Origin: Bradyrhizobium sp. AZCC 1610
GTDB lineage: Bacteria; Pseudomonadota; Alphaproteobacteria; Rhizobiales; Xanthobacteraceae
DNA: 64,000 nucleotides
Assembly (NCBI RefSeq): GCF_036924515.1
Contig: NZ_JAZHRR010000001.1
Location: forward strand, 777,001 to 841,000
Reading direction: 5' to 3'
In this document: positions 16,282 to 24,988 of the stretch, piece after piece
How the letters are laid out: each line of letters begins with the position of its first letter
Numbering within the stretch: position 1 is the stretch's first letter
The notes under the pieces: model-generated
What the model was told of the DNA's origin: nothing
Seen by the model: only the letters and a program-made list of their open reading frames with translations
Database searches by the model: none
Made by a program: the position numbers and the translations under genes

Positions 16282-17067
16282 ATGCAGCATAGAGTGCTGG
16301 ACGTTATGATCCGTTGGTGCGGCGCGGCCGGCGTGGCCATCTTGCCGAGTGCGGCGCTCGGCGCCACCGACGTCGCGCTGCTGCCGCGCAACCTGTCGCC
16401 CTGGAACATGTTCGTGAATGCGGACGTCGTGGTGCAGGCGGTCATGGTGGGCTTAGCCTTCGCCTCGCTGGTGACGTGGACGATCTGGCTCGCCAAAACC
16501 ATTGAAGTCCGCCGCAAGACGGCGACCGCCAGGCGGCGCCTGAGCCTGCTGGAAACCGATACCGTGCTCGCCAAGGCCGAGCAGGAAACCCGCGGCGGCA
16601 ACGACGCCGTGGCGCAGATCGTCCAGTCCGCCGCGCGCGAGGCCAGCCTCTCCGGCGGCCATTTTGACGACGGCCTCAAGGAGCGGGTGGCGCTGCGGCT
16701 GGAGCGGGTCGAGGCCGCGATGTCGCGGCAGATCGCGCGCGGCACCGGCGTGCTCGCGACCATCGGCGCCACTGCACCCTTCGTCGGCCTGTTCGGAACG
16801 GTTTGGGGCATCATGAACTCGTTCATCGGCATTTCCGAAGCCCACACCACCAATCTCGCCGTTGTCGCACCGGGTATCGCCGAGGCGCTGCTGGCGACCG
16901 CGCTCGGTCTTGTCGCGGCGATCCCCGCGGTCGTGATCTACAACCATCTCACCCGCACCATCGCGGCCCATCGCGCGCTGCTCGGCGACGCCTCGGCAAT
17001 GGTGCTGCTTCTGATCAGCCGCGAAGGCGACCGCGGCTCGTTCCGGCTTGCGCGCGCCGCCGAGTAA
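16282..17067 (+). CDS. exbB: Energy-transduction protein ExbB (MotA/TolQ/ExbB family)
   Basis: 261 residues from the ATG at 16282 (GGGAG upstream). After a hydrophobic N-terminus (possible leader ending SAALGATD), three membrane segments are visible: VVVQAVMVGLAFASLVTW, then VLATIGATAPFVGLFGTVWGIM and LLATALGLVAAIPAVVIY. The last two contain the conserved G-L-F-G-T-V-W-G and A-T-A-L-G-L-x-A-A-I-P-A motifs of ExbB. With ExbD it forms the proton-driven motor in the inner membrane that energises TonB. It is placed between hutX and exbD in the heme cluster, so it most likely serves HmuR. Confidence 0.94.
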   Translation: MQHRVLDVMIRWCGAAGVAILPSAALGATDVALLPRNLSPWNMFVNADVVVQAVMVGLAFASLVTWTIWLAKTIEVRRKTATARRRLSLLETDTVLAKAEQETRGGNDAVAQIVQSAAREASLSGGHFDDGLKERVALRLERVEAAMSRQIARGTGVLATIGATAPFVGLFGTVWGIMNSFIGISEAHTTNLAVVAPGIAEALLATALGLVAAIPAVVIYNHLTRTIAAHRALLGDASAMVLLLISREGDRGSFRLARAAE

Positions 17068-17084
17068 ACGACGGAGTGTGAACG

Positions 17085-17525
17085 ATGGGCGCGAAGCTCG
17101 GTCAAGCAATCGGTGGACGGGCACGCGGCGGCGACGATCTTGTCGAGTCGCATGAGATCAACGTCACGCCGTTCATCGACGTGATGCTGGTGCTCCTGAT
17201 TATCTTCATGGTCGCCGCCCCGCTCGCCACCGTCGATCTCGGCGTCGATCTCCCGGCGAGCGCGGTCGAGCCGTCACCGCGGCCGGACAAGCCGGTGTTC
17301 GTCACGGTGAAGCCGGATCTTTCGGTGGCGGTTGGCGAGGATGTCATTGCGCGCGACGTGCTGACCTCCACGCTCGACAGCGCCACGCACGGGAAAAAGG
17401 ACGAGCGCATCTATCTGCGCGCCGACAAGGCCGTCAGCTATGGCGACCTGATGGAGGTGATGAACCTGTTGCGCAACGCCGGCTATCTCAAGATCGCGCT
17501 GGTCGGCCTCGACGGCCGCAGTTGA
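17085..17525 (+). CDS. exbD: Biopolymer transport protein ExbD
   Basis: 146 residues with one membrane segment near the N-terminus: INVTPFIDVMLVLLIIFMVA, containing the conserved proton-carrying Asp of PFIDVMLVLLIIFM. The rest is periplasmic and ends with the usual DKAVSYGDLMEVMNLLRNAG and LKIALVGLD. It partners ExbB in the TonB motor. The stop TGA at 17523-17525 lies six bases before the tonB ATG. Confidence 0.95.
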   Translation: MGAKLGQAIGGRARGGDDLVESHEINVTPFIDVMLVLLIIFMVAAPLATVDLGVDLPASAVEPSPRPDKPVFVTVKPDLSVAVGEDVIARDVLTSTLDSATHGKKDERIYLRADKAVSYGDLMEVMNLLRNAGYLKIALVGLDGRS

Positions 17526-17530
17526 CTGCC

Positions 17531-18361
17531 ATGAACGCGTTCGCGCTGCATGATATCTCCGACCAGGCCGCCGTTCGGCGCTGGGGAGCGTCGGCCACGG
17601 CGATCGTCGTCGCGCATGCAGCACTGATCGCGCTTGCCTTGAATTGGTACACGCAGCGGCCGGTGCCGGGCGTCACCTTGCCCGCGATCATGGTCGACAT
17701 GGCGCCGGCTTCCTCCGCGCCGCAACCGACGCAAATGGATCTCGCGCCGGGGCCTGTTATGCAGCAGGCCGATGCCTCGCCGCCGGAGCCGGCGGCTGCG
17801 GAAGCCGTGCAGGAACAGATCGCGCCGACGCCGCCGCAGGAGAAGCCGGAAGTCGTAGCCCCACCAGAGCAGAAGACCGAGCCGACCCCGCCGAAGCCGG
17901 AGCCGGCCAAGGTCGAGCCTGAGAAAAAGCCGTCGCCGGTGAAGCCGAAGGTGGTTCGCGCGGAGGCGAAGAAACCGACCGACGCGCCGCCCGCGCCGCG
18001 AACGACAGCCTCGCCCAAGGCCGAGCGCCAGGCGCCGGCCGCGTCCGCCGTCAGCGCCGGAGCATCGGCGGCAGCCCTTGCTTCCTACCGGCAGATGGTC
18101 GCCGCGCATCTGCAACGCTTCAAGCAATATCCGCCCGCCGCCAAGGCTGCGGGCCAGCAGGGCACCGCGCGGGTCAGCTTCACGCTCAGCCGGAGCGGCG
18201 GGGTGCTTTCCGTCGGCCTCGGCGGCTCGTCAGGCCATTCGGCGCTGGACGCCGAGACGCTGGCAATGGTGCGCCGCGCCCAGCCGTTTCCCGCATTCCC
18301 TGCTGATGTGAAACAGGCCTCGATGCCGTTTAGCGCGCCGGTGGCGTTCTATATCCGCTGA
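17531..18361 (+). CDS. tonB: TonB family energy transducer
   Basis: 276 residues from the ATG at 17531; a TTG at 17522 overlapping the exbD stop is a possible alternative. Layout: short cytosolic start, one membrane anchor (ATAIVVAHAALIALALNW), a long periplasm-spanning region rich in Pro, Glu and Lys (EKPEVVAPPEQKTEPTPPKP), an Ala-rich linker, and the C-terminal TonB domain from about residue 180 (AHLQRFKQYPPAAKAAGQQG, with YP) ending PVAFYIR. It carries motor energy to outer-membrane receptors. As the last gene of the exbB-exbD-tonB run it probably serves HmuR. The next gene converges with only a two-base gap. Confidence 0.93.
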   Translation: MNAFALHDISDQAAVRRWGASATAIVVAHAALIALALNWYTQRPVPGVTLPAIMVDMAPASSAPQPTQMDLAPGPVMQQADASPPEPAAAEAVQEQIAPTPPQEKPEVVAPPEQKTEPTPPKPEPAKVEPEKKPSPVKPKVVRAEAKKPTDAPPAPRTTASPKAERQAPAASAVSAGASAAALASYRQMVAAHLQRFKQYPPAAKAAGQQGTARVSFTLSRSGGVLSVGLGGSSGHSALDAETLAMVRRAQPFPAFPADVKQASMPFSAPVAFYIR

Positions 18362-18363
18362 TC

Positions 18364-19263
18364 CTATTCCTTCACCGCGCCCGTCAGCGACGACACGTAG
18401 TAATCCACGAACAGCGAATAAAACAGCGCGACCGGCAGCGAGCCGAGCAGGGAGCCCGCCATCAGCGCGCCCCACTGGTAGACGTCGCCGGTGACGAGCT
18501 CGGTCAGGATCGCGACCGGCACCGTCTTGTTGGCGCCGCTCTGGATGAAGGCGAGCGCGTAGATGAACTCGTTCCACGACAGCGTGAAGGAGAAGATGCC
18601 GGCCGAGATCAGGCCGGGCACCGCGAGCGGCAGCGTGATCCGCCGCAGGATCTGCAGCCTTGTGGCGCCGTCGACCAGCGCGCATTCCTCCAGCTCATAC
18701 GGGATCGATTTGAAATAGCCGATCAGGAGCCAGGTGCAGAACGGCACCAGGAAGGTCGGATACACCAGGATCAGCGCCATCGGCGAGTCGAACAGGCCGA
18801 ACTGCACGATCACGGTGGCCAGCGGAATGAACAGGATCGAAGGCGGCACCAGATAGGCGAGGTAGATGCCGAGCCCCACGTAAGGACTGCCGCGGAAGCG
18901 CAAGCGCTCGATCGCGTAGGCGGCAAGCGTCGAAGCGAACAGCGACAGGAAGGTGGAGCCGATCGCCACGAACATCGTGGTCTTCAGCCAGGTCGGATAG
19001 GCGGTGTTGAACAGCAAATGCTTGATATGGGCGAGCGTCGGCGAGGAGATCCAGAACGGATTGTGCTCCTTGTAGTTCAGAAGCTCGGCGTTCGGTTTGA
19101 ACGAGGTGATCGCCATCCAGTAGAACGGGAACAGCAGGATCAGCACGAAGCAGGACAGCGGCAGGTAGATCATCATCACCCGCCGCGCGCGGGAATCCCA
19201 CGCCATGGTGTCGGGCGTGGCGCTGGCGACATTGGTCGATTGTTGGGCGGTTGCGTCAGTCAT
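18364..19263 (-). CDS. Carbohydrate ABC transporter permease (MalG-type)
   Basis: 299 residues with six predicted membrane helices. After an N-terminal tail the first helix is MMIYLPLSCFVLILLFPFYW. The ABC permease coupling motif is seen as EECALVDGATRLQILRRITLPLAVPGL (E-A-A-x-x-D-G-x(8)-P-L type). It belongs to the CUT1 sugar-uptake permeases and forms an inner-membrane pair with the next gene upstream, which it overlaps by eight bases. No ATPase is encoded nearby, so a shared ATPase elsewhere must drive it. The substrate is unknown; polyols or sugars are typical. Confidence 0.9.
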   Translation of the reverse strand: MTDATAQQSTNVASATPDTMAWDSRARRVMMIYLPLSCFVLILLFPFYWMAITSFKPNAELLNYKEHNPFWISSPTLAHIKHLLFNTAYPTWLKTTMFVAIGSTFLSLFASTLAAYAIERLRFRGSPYVGLGIYLAYLVPPSILFIPLATVIVQFGLFDSPMALILVYPTFLVPFCTWLLIGYFKSIPYELEECALVDGATRLQILRRITLPLAVPGLISAGIFSFTLSWNEFIYALAFIQSGANKTVPVAILTELVTGDVYQWGALMAGSLLGSLPVALFYSLFVDYYVSSLTGAVKE

Positions 19264-20212
19264 TGGCTTCTCCCTGCTGCCATTTGCGGCGCGCGAGGCC
19301 GAAGTAGCTGAACAACGTCGCGAACACGAGGAACGGGATCATCGACACCGCGATCGCCGCACCCTCGCCGAGCTCGCCGCCGGCGATGCCGCGCTGGAAC
19401 GCGAGCGTCGCCAGCAGATGCGTGGAGTTGACCGGCCCGCCGCGGGTGATGGCGTAGACGAGCTGGAAGTCGGTAAAGGTGAAGATGATCGAGAACGTCA
19501 TCACGATCGCCAGGATGGGCATCATCATCGGGAAGGTGATGTAGCGGAAGCGTTGCCAGGCGCTGGCGCCGTCCAGCATCGCCGCCTCATAGAGCGAAGG
19601 CGAGATGGTCTGCAGGCCCGCCAGCAGCGAGATCGCGACGAAGGGAATGCCGCGCCAGATGTTGGCCGCGATCAGCGAGAAGCGTGCGCCCCAGGGATTG
19701 CCGAGGAAGTCGATGTTGGTGGTGCGGATGTGCAGTACGTCGACCAGGAGATAGGAAATGATCGAAAACTGCGGATCGTAGATCCACCAGAACGCCAGCG
19801 CCGACAGCACCGTCGGCACGATCCACGGCAACAGCACGATGGCGCGCAACAGGCTCTTGAGTGGGAAGTGGTTGTTGAGCAGCAGCGCCAGCCAGAAGCC
19901 GAGCGCGAATTTCCCGAAGGTCGCGATCGCCGTGTAGAACACGCTGTAGAACACTGCGCCCCACCACAAGGGATCGGTCCACAGATACTGGAAATTCTCC
20001 AGGCCGATAAAGATGCCGCGCTGGCCGATCGTGGTGTCGGTGAAGGCGAGCCAGACGCCGAGGCCCAGCGGGTAGGTAAGAAACACCGTCAACAGCCCGA
20101 TCGCCGGCGTGAGGCACATCACGATCAGGAACGGCTTGTAGTCGAACAGGCGCGCGACCCAGCCCGGTTGCCGGAGCGCCACGCCGCGCGATGGTAGAGT
20201 CGTTACAGACAT
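19256..20212 (-). CDS. Sugar ABC transporter permease (MalF-type)
   Basis: 318 residues starting at the ATG at 20212 (a TTG one codon earlier is less likely). Six membrane helices are apparent, the first being FLIVMCLTPAIGLLTVFLTYP. The coupling loop reads YEAAMLDGASAWQRFRYITFPMMMPI, the classic EAA motif of the first permease in CUT1 systems, ahead of LAIVMTFSIIFTFTDFQLVY. It pairs with the following MalG-type permease. A palindromic repeat (20244-20335) separates it from the solute-binding gene upstream. Confidence 0.9.
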   Translation of the reverse strand: MSVTTLPSRGVALRQPGWVARLFDYKPFLIVMCLTPAIGLLTVFLTYPLGLGVWLAFTDTTIGQRGIFIGLENFQYLWTDPLWWGAVFYSVFYTAIATFGKFALGFWLALLLNNHFPLKSLLRAIVLLPWIVPTVLSALAFWWIYDPQFSIISYLLVDVLHIRTTNIDFLGNPWGARFSLIAANIWRGIPFVAISLLAGLQTISPSLYEAAMLDGASAWQRFRYITFPMMMPILAIVMTFSIIFTFTDFQLVYAITRGGPVNSTHLLATLAFQRGIAGGELGEGAAIAVSMIPFLVFATLFSYFGLARRKWQQGEAND

Positions 20213-20243
20213 CAATATTATCCCGATGCGAGCTATGTCAGGT

Positions 20244-20335
20244 CGTCGTCATTGCGAGCGAAGCGAAGCAATCCATGCATCCAGGGAAAGTAAAGAATGG
20301 ATTGCTTCGTCGCTTCGCTCCTCGTAATGACGGCG
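20244..20335. repeat. Palindromic repeat family D (GTCATTGCGAGCGAAGCGAAG)
   Basis: The left arm ATTGCGAGCGAAGCGAAGCA and right arm TGCTTCGTCGCTTCGCTCCT, with flanking ATCCAT / ATGGAT, fold into a long imperfect hairpin. This is the well-known style of dispersed element in alphaproteobacteria. It lies between the binding-protein and permease genes of one ABC operon, where such hairpins often hold higher mRNA levels of the upstream gene; that effect is inferred here. Confidence 0.8.
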
Positions 20336-20346
20336 GCTCTGTTCGG

Positions 20347-21693
20347 CTACCGGCCCTGTCGCCGGAAATACCGCTTGCAGCGCTGCTCCGCTTCCGCGGC
20401 TGCGGCCTCCGGGGTCGAGGCGCCGGTGGCCACCGCTGCGCACATCTGCACCAGCACGTAATCGGCGTTGACCGCCCCGGTTGCCGTCGAGATCGGGCCC
20501 TTGTAGCCGTCGTAATAGGTGCTGTTCATGGTGTTCTTGAAGATCTTGACCTTGGGATCGCTGGACCAAACCGCGGCGTCGGCATAGGCCGCAAGCGGCT
20601 GGGACCAATAGCCTGAGTTGGCGTTGAGCCACGGCTCGTACTGGTCCTTTTCCAACATGTATTGCAGGAATGCCTTTGCGGCGTTGGGGTACTGGCTGTG
20701 CTTGAACACCATCGCGTTCAGTGTCAGCCCTGCCATCGGTGAAATCTTGGCCAGGCCCTTCGGCAGCAATTGATGCTCGCTGTCCTCGGCGATTGCGCGG
20801 GTGGCCGGATCGTTCTTCAGCGAGAAATACAGCGAAACTCCGTTGGCGGTCAGCGAGATTTCCTGCGAGGAATAGGCACGGTTGTTGCTGACGTCGTTCC
20901 ACGACGGCGTGCCGGCAATGAAGGTTGGATACAGTTCCCTGACCCAATTCAGCGCGGCGATGGTTTCCTTGCTGTTGATGACGACGTTGCCTTCCTCATC
21001 CAGCAGGGAAGCGTTGTGCGACCACAGCGCCCAGTTGGCAAAGCCGTTTCCGTCGCCCCTGGCATTGCCCAGCGCGAAGCCGGCCGGCTTGCCGGCCTTC
21101 TGCAGCTTGCGGCACAGGTCGACAAACCCGGCATGATCTTCCGGGACCTTGTCGAACCCGACCGATTGCAGCACCGATTTGCGGTAGATCAGGGGGCCGG
21201 CGGTGGCGCCGAACGGCAGTCCGATCCAGGCATCGCTCTTGCTCTTCTTGCCGTACTTCTGCGCCAACGGCTGCCAGCCGCCATAGCGCTTGCCGAGATA
21301 GTCGGCCACATCGGTCAGCTCGATCAACTTGTCGATATAGATATGCGGCGCGTCGGAGAAGCCGATGATGATGTCAGGGCCGGCGCCGGAATTCGAAGTC
21401 ACCGCGGTCTGCTGGTTGATGTCTTCCCAGCCGACGAAGTCGACCTTGACCTCGACGCCGGTCTCCTTGGTGAATTTGGCCGCATTGGCGCGGAACACGT
21501 CCTCGTCGGCCTGCACGAAACGCACCGGGCGCAGCATGCGCAGGCTCGCGCCTTTCTCGATCGCAAGCTTGAGGGCGGGGACGTCGGCGGCCTTGATAGC
21601 GGATGCGGTTTGGGCAGACGCGCCGGTCGTGGCCAGCGCGGCGGCGGACGCGCCCAGCGCCAATGCTTCACGACGGGTGATGTCGTTCTTCAT
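20347..21693 (-). CDS. ABC transporter sugar-type solute-binding protein
   Basis: 448 residues from the ATG at 21693. The N-terminus MKNDITRREALALGASAAAL has the twin-arginine style R-R followed by a hydrophobic stretch and an AQTASA cleavage region, suggesting Tat export. The mature part matches extracellular solute-binding protein family 1: TKETGVEVKVDFVGWEDINQ, GPDIIIGFSDAPHIYIDK, QPLAQKYG, then LIYRKSVLQSVGFDKVPE. It would capture a sugar-like ligand in the periplasm and pass it to the two permeases downstream. A 2-hydroxyacid dehydrogenase gene lies upstream on the same strand and may act on the imported compound. Confidence 0.9.
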   Translation of the reverse strand: MKNDITRREALALGASAAALATTGASAQTASAIKAADVPALKLAIEKGASLRMLRPVRFVQADEDVFRANAAKFTKETGVEVKVDFVGWEDINQQTAVTSNSGAGPDIIIGFSDAPHIYIDKLIELTDVADYLGKRYGGWQPLAQKYGKKSKSDAWIGLPFGATAGPLIYRKSVLQSVGFDKVPEDHAGFVDLCRKLQKAGKPAGFALGNARGDGNGFANWALWSHNASLLDEEGNVVINSKETIAALNWVRELYPTFIAGTPSWNDVSNNRAYSSQEISLTANGVSLYFSLKNDPATRAIAEDSEHQLLPKGLAKISPMAGLTLNAMVFKHSQYPNAAKAFLQYMLEKDQYEPWLNANSGYWSQPLAAYADAAVWSSDPKVKIFKNTMNSTYYDGYKGPISTATGAVNADYVLVQMCAAVATGASTPEAAAAEAEQRCKRYFRRQGR

Positions 21694-21803
21694 GGTTCTC
21701 TCCCTGTTCTGGTTCCCGGCGTTGAACCGCCGGTGAACGTAGTCGGAACGCTTTTCCAGGGCGGGATAACGATCCTCGTCATCCCGCCCTGGTTCTCTTG
21801 TTT

Positions 21804-21851
21804 GAGCATGATCTTTCGGAAAACCGGTACCCACTTTTCCGGATCATGCTC
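21804..21851. repeat. Palindromic repeat family B, copy 1
   Basis: GAGCATGATC at the left and GATCATGCTC at the right flank an internal inverted pair, CGGAAAACCGGTA against ACCCACTTTTCCG. The element recurs twice at 34608-34712. It ends at the stop codon of the dehydrogenase gene (21851-21853). Confidence 0.8.
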
Positions 21852-22894
21852 TAGCTGTTCGGACCGCGATCCATGCTGACGGGCTGCCAGCGGCGGAGCG
21901 CGGTGTTTTGCAGCACCGACGGATTGACGCAGCTTACCGGCCACATCCCCTGCAGGACCAGTGACAATTCGTAGCCCACGCGGCGCTTGCGCGCCTCGTC
22001 AAAACGTGCCGATGCCGAGGCCACATGGGCGGTCAAGGTGACGTTTTCCATCGAAAGCATCGGGTTGTTGTGGGACGGCGGCTCCTTTTCCAGCACGTCG
22101 AGGGCGGCGTGGGCGATCCAGCCCTCCTGCAGCGCCTTGATCAGCGATTCCTCGTCCACCGTGGCGCCGCGGCCGGTGTTGATGAAGACGGCGGATTTTT
22201 TCATCTGGCGGAAATGCTTCTCGGTGAGCATGTGATGCACCTCGGGCCGGGCCGGCGCATGCATCGAGACGAAATCCGACTGCGACAGCACCTCCGACAG
22301 CGTTGAGGGGATCACACCGTGATCGTACATCAGCGTTTCCTGGATGAAGGGATCGTAGGCCATCATGCGCAAGCCGAAGGGTGCCGCGCGCTTGGCGACC
22401 GCGCGCGCCACCCGGCCGAAGGAGATGAAGCCCAGCGTCTGGCCCATCAACCGCGGGATCTTCAAAAGCGCCGGCCGGCCCTCCGACCAGCGGCCAGTGC
22501 GCACCATCTTGTCCTGCTCGACCAGCCGCCGAAAACCCGCCAGCAGCAGCATCATGGCGTGGTCGGCGACCTCCTCGATGAAGGTGTCGGGGATGTTGGT
22601 GACGGGAATGCCGCGGGCGGTGGCGGCCTTGACGTCGACCGAGTCGACGCCGACGCTGCCGAGCGTGATCACCTTGCAGCTTTCGAGGGCGTCGATGACC
22701 GCTTTCGTGATCGGCATGCCCTTGGCGTAGATCGCATCCGCGGTCTTTGCAGCGGCGATGAATTCCGCCTCGTTGGCCGGCGCCTCGATGATTTCGGCCC
22801 CGATCGGATCGAGCGCTTCCTTTTCATAGTCGTAGCCGCCGCCGGCGACCGTGAAGCTCGCGCCCTTCGGCGTCACCACCCTGTATTTCGGCAT
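21851..22894 (-). CDS. D-2-hydroxyacid dehydrogenase (CtBP/PGDH-like)
   Basis: 347 residues. The D-isomer-specific 2-hydroxyacid dehydrogenase fold is shown by SCKVITLGSVGVDSVDVKAA, NIPDTFIEEVADHAMMLLLA, INTGRGATVDEESLI (catalytic Arg), LDVLEKEPP (Glu) and LTAHVASASARFDEA (His). The dinucleotide loop reads LGFISFGRVARAVAKRA instead of the usual G-x-G-x-x-G, with Phe and Ser where Gly is expected, so cofactor binding may be altered. The protein would reduce or oxidise a 2-keto/2-hydroxy acid. It is probably the first gene of the leftward unit with the sugar-type ABC transporter; its last codons abut a palindromic repeat. Confidence 0.88.
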   Translation of the reverse strand: MPKYRVVTPKGASFTVAGGGYDYEKEALDPIGAEIIEAPANEAEFIAAAKTADAIYAKGMPITKAVIDALESCKVITLGSVGVDSVDVKAATARGIPVTNIPDTFIEEVADHAMMLLLAGFRRLVEQDKMVRTGRWSEGRPALLKIPRLMGQTLGFISFGRVARAVAKRAAPFGLRMMAYDPFIQETLMYDHGVIPSTLSEVLSQSDFVSMHAPARPEVHHMLTEKHFRQMKKSAVFINTGRGATVDEESLIKALQEGWIAHAALDVLEKEPPSHNNPMLSMENVTLTAHVASASARFDEARKRRVGYELSLVLQGMWPVSCVNPSVLQNTALRRWQPVSMDRGPNS

Positions 22895-23144
22895 TTCCTG
22901 CTCCCGATTTTATTCTTCGGTGTTGGTTTGAGACGACGGGCGCCGCCCCTTTTCTTTACGCAACTTCGTATTTTACGCGACTTGGTCGCTGCCAGCTACA
23001 ATCGCCGGTTGCTGCCCAAATCGGGAGCAGCGGTTCCGGCGGGTTTCCGCTGGTCTTCGTAACAAAGCGCTAAAGGGTCTCACGATATTGTGCGCCGAAT
23101 CAATCGGCCAATCGCGTGCCACGCGCCTATTTCCGGAGATCCCC

Positions 23145-24830
23145 GTGAAGCTGACCAATCTCAAGATCACCCCCAAGCTCGGCATTCTGGTGGGTGTGAC
23201 CCTGCTCGGCCTCTGCGTCGCCGGCGTACTCGCGGGCTATCTGATGCAGCGTGAGATGCTGAATGCGCGGATCGAGCAGACAAAAGCGATCGTCGATATG
23301 GCGCGCAACATGGCGCTCGGCCTGCAGAAGCAGGTTGCCGCGGGCCAGATGACCAAGGAAGCGGCGATTGCCGAGTTCAGCAAGCGCGGCAATACGCTGA
23401 CCTTCGACAACGGCAACGGCTACGTGTTCGCCTACACGATGGATGGTGTCGCCGTGCTGGCGCCGGTTCCCAGCCAGATTGGCCAGAACCGCATGGACAT
23501 CGACACGGGTGGCAGAAAACTCGTGCGCGAGTTGCGCGACGGCATCGTGGCCAATGGCGAAATCATGCTGCGCTACGAATTCCGTAAGCCGGGACAAGAG
23601 GAACTGATCCGCAAATTCTCCTACGCGGTTCCGATCCCCGGCTGGAACATGTTTGTCGGTACCGGCGCCTATCTCGACGATCTCGACACCAAGATGAAGC
23701 CGATCGCGATGGTGCTCGGGCTTGCCATTCTCGGCATCGCGCTGATTGCAGGCAGCATCGCCTGGCTGATCGGCCGCAGTATCTCGAAGCCGCTCGGTCA
23801 GCTCGGCGCCCGCATGCAGGATCTGGCCGAGGGCCGGCTGGACGGCGCCATCCCCGGCATCGGCCGCGGCGACGAGATCGGCGCGATGGCCGCGACCGTC
23901 CAGATCTTCCAGGATAACGCGATGCGCATCCGCGGGCTCGAACAGAAGGAGGCGGAGGTGCAGGCGCGCGCCGAGGCCGAGCGGAGGGCGGCGATGGAAA
24001 GCATCGCCAGCAACTTCGAACGCAGCGTGACCGGCATCGTCCGCTCGGTGTCGACGGCGGCGGCCGGCATGCAGACCACCGCGCAGTCCATGACCACGAC
24101 CGCCAGCGACGCCAGCGCGCGGGCTGCGACCGTCGGCGCGGCATCGCAGCGTTCGTCCGACAATGTCGGCACGGTCGCGTCGGCTGCGGAAGAGCTCTCC
24201 AGCTCGGTGACCGAGATTTCCCGTCAGGTGGCGCGCTCCAGCGAAATTGCCACCAAGGCGGTGAGCGACGCCGAGCGCACCAACGCCACCGTCAGCGCGC
24301 TCTCGACCGGCGCCGAGAAGATCGGCGAAGTGGTCAAGCTGATCCACTCGATCGCGGCGCAGACCAATCTGCTCGCGCTCAACGCCACCATCGAGGCGGC
24401 GCGCGCCGGCGATTCCGGCCGCGGCTTCGCGGTGGTGGCGTCGGAAGTGAAGGCGCTCGCCAACCAGACCGCGAAGGCGACCGAGGAAATCTCCTCCCAG
24501 GTCGCCGCCATGCAGTCCTCGACCAGCGAAGCCGTGGCCTCGATCGGCGGCATCACCGAAACCATCGCGCAGATGAGCGAGATCACGGTCTCGATCTCGA
24601 CCGCCGTCGAGCAGCAGGGCGGCGCCACCCGCGAGATCGCCCGCAACATTCAGTCGGTGGCGGCCGGATCGAACGAGATCTCTGCCCATATCGGCGGCGT
24701 CACCACGGCGGCAGCGGCGACCGGCAAGGCGGCGTCCGAGGTGCTGGCGAACGCCCGCGAACTCGACAACCAGTCCGGCATGCTGCGCAGCGCGGTGGAT
24801 GAGTTTTTGGGCAAGGTGCGGGCGGCGTAA
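23145..24830 (+). CDS. Methyl-accepting chemotaxis protein with sCache domain
   Basis: 561 residues with GTG at 23145 chosen as start, since CCGGAG lies upstream and the N-terminal helix follows at once ([21 protein letters not shown]). Periplasmic part (about 35-190): sCache_2-type ligand domain with [20 protein letters not shown] and [19 protein letters not shown]. The second membrane helix is [20 protein letters not shown], then HAMP ([18 protein letters not shown]), and a long signalling coiled coil whose tip [28 protein letters not shown] contacts CheA/CheW. It senses a small periplasmic molecule, often a carboxylate, to steer swimming; the ligand is unknown. It stands alone, apart from the flagellar cluster 24 kb away. 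Confidence 0.93.
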   Translation: MKLTNLKITPKLGILVGVTLLGLCVAGVLAGYLMQREMLNARIEQTKAIVDMARNMALGLQKQVAAGQMTKEAAIAEFSKRGNTLTFDNGNGYVFAYTMDGVAVLAPVPSQIGQNRMDIDTGGRKLVRELRDGIVANGEIMLRYEFRKPGQEELIRKFSYAVPIPGWNMFVGTGAYLDDLDTKMKPIAMVLGLAILGIALIAGSIAWLIGRSISKPLGQLGARMQDLAEGRLDGAIPGIGRGDEIGAMAATVQIFQDNAMRIRGLEQKEAEVQARAEAERRAAMESIASNFERSVTGIVRSVSTAAAGMQTTAQSMTTTASDASARAATVGAASQRSSDNVGTVASAAEELSSSVTEISRQVARSSEIATKAVSDAERTNATVSALSTGAEKIGEVVKLIHSIAAQTNLLALNATIEAARAGDSGRGFAVVASEVKALANQTAKATEEISSQVAAMQSSTSEAVASIGGITETIAQMSEITVSISTAVEQQGGATREIARNIQSVAAGSNEISAHIGGVTTAAAATGKAASEVLANARELDNQSGMLRSAVDEFLGKVRAA

Positions 24831-24847
24831 GTTTCCCGGTGATCGCG

Positions 24848-24965
24848 TTCCCCGGATGCTGCGCAGCACGAAGTGATGCGCTGCTGATCCGGGGTCCATG
24901 CCTGGCGGAGGTGGGTCCCGGCTCTGCGGCGCAGCGTCAAGAACGCTGCACCGCGTCCGGGACAC
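24848..24965. repeat. CCCGG-rich palindromic repeat family C, copy 1
   Basis: It has blocks CCCCGGATGCTGCGCAGCAC, GATCCGGGGTCCATG, GTCCCGGCTCTGCGG and ACCGCGTCCGGGACACG, which pair with each other in an extended hairpin. Copies in either orientation lie at 26067, 45387 and 48259, each in an intergenic gap. It fills most of the gap between the chemoreceptor and the convergent binding-protein gene. Confidence 0.75.
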
Positions 24966-24988
24966 GCAGTGCAAGCCGTGATCTGCCT

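Noticed and set aside
19205..20197. A 330-codon open frame antisense to the MalF-type permease
   Set aside because: It is extremely Arg/Asp/Glu/Gln-rich, the mirror of membrane-helix codons, and not a plausible protein.
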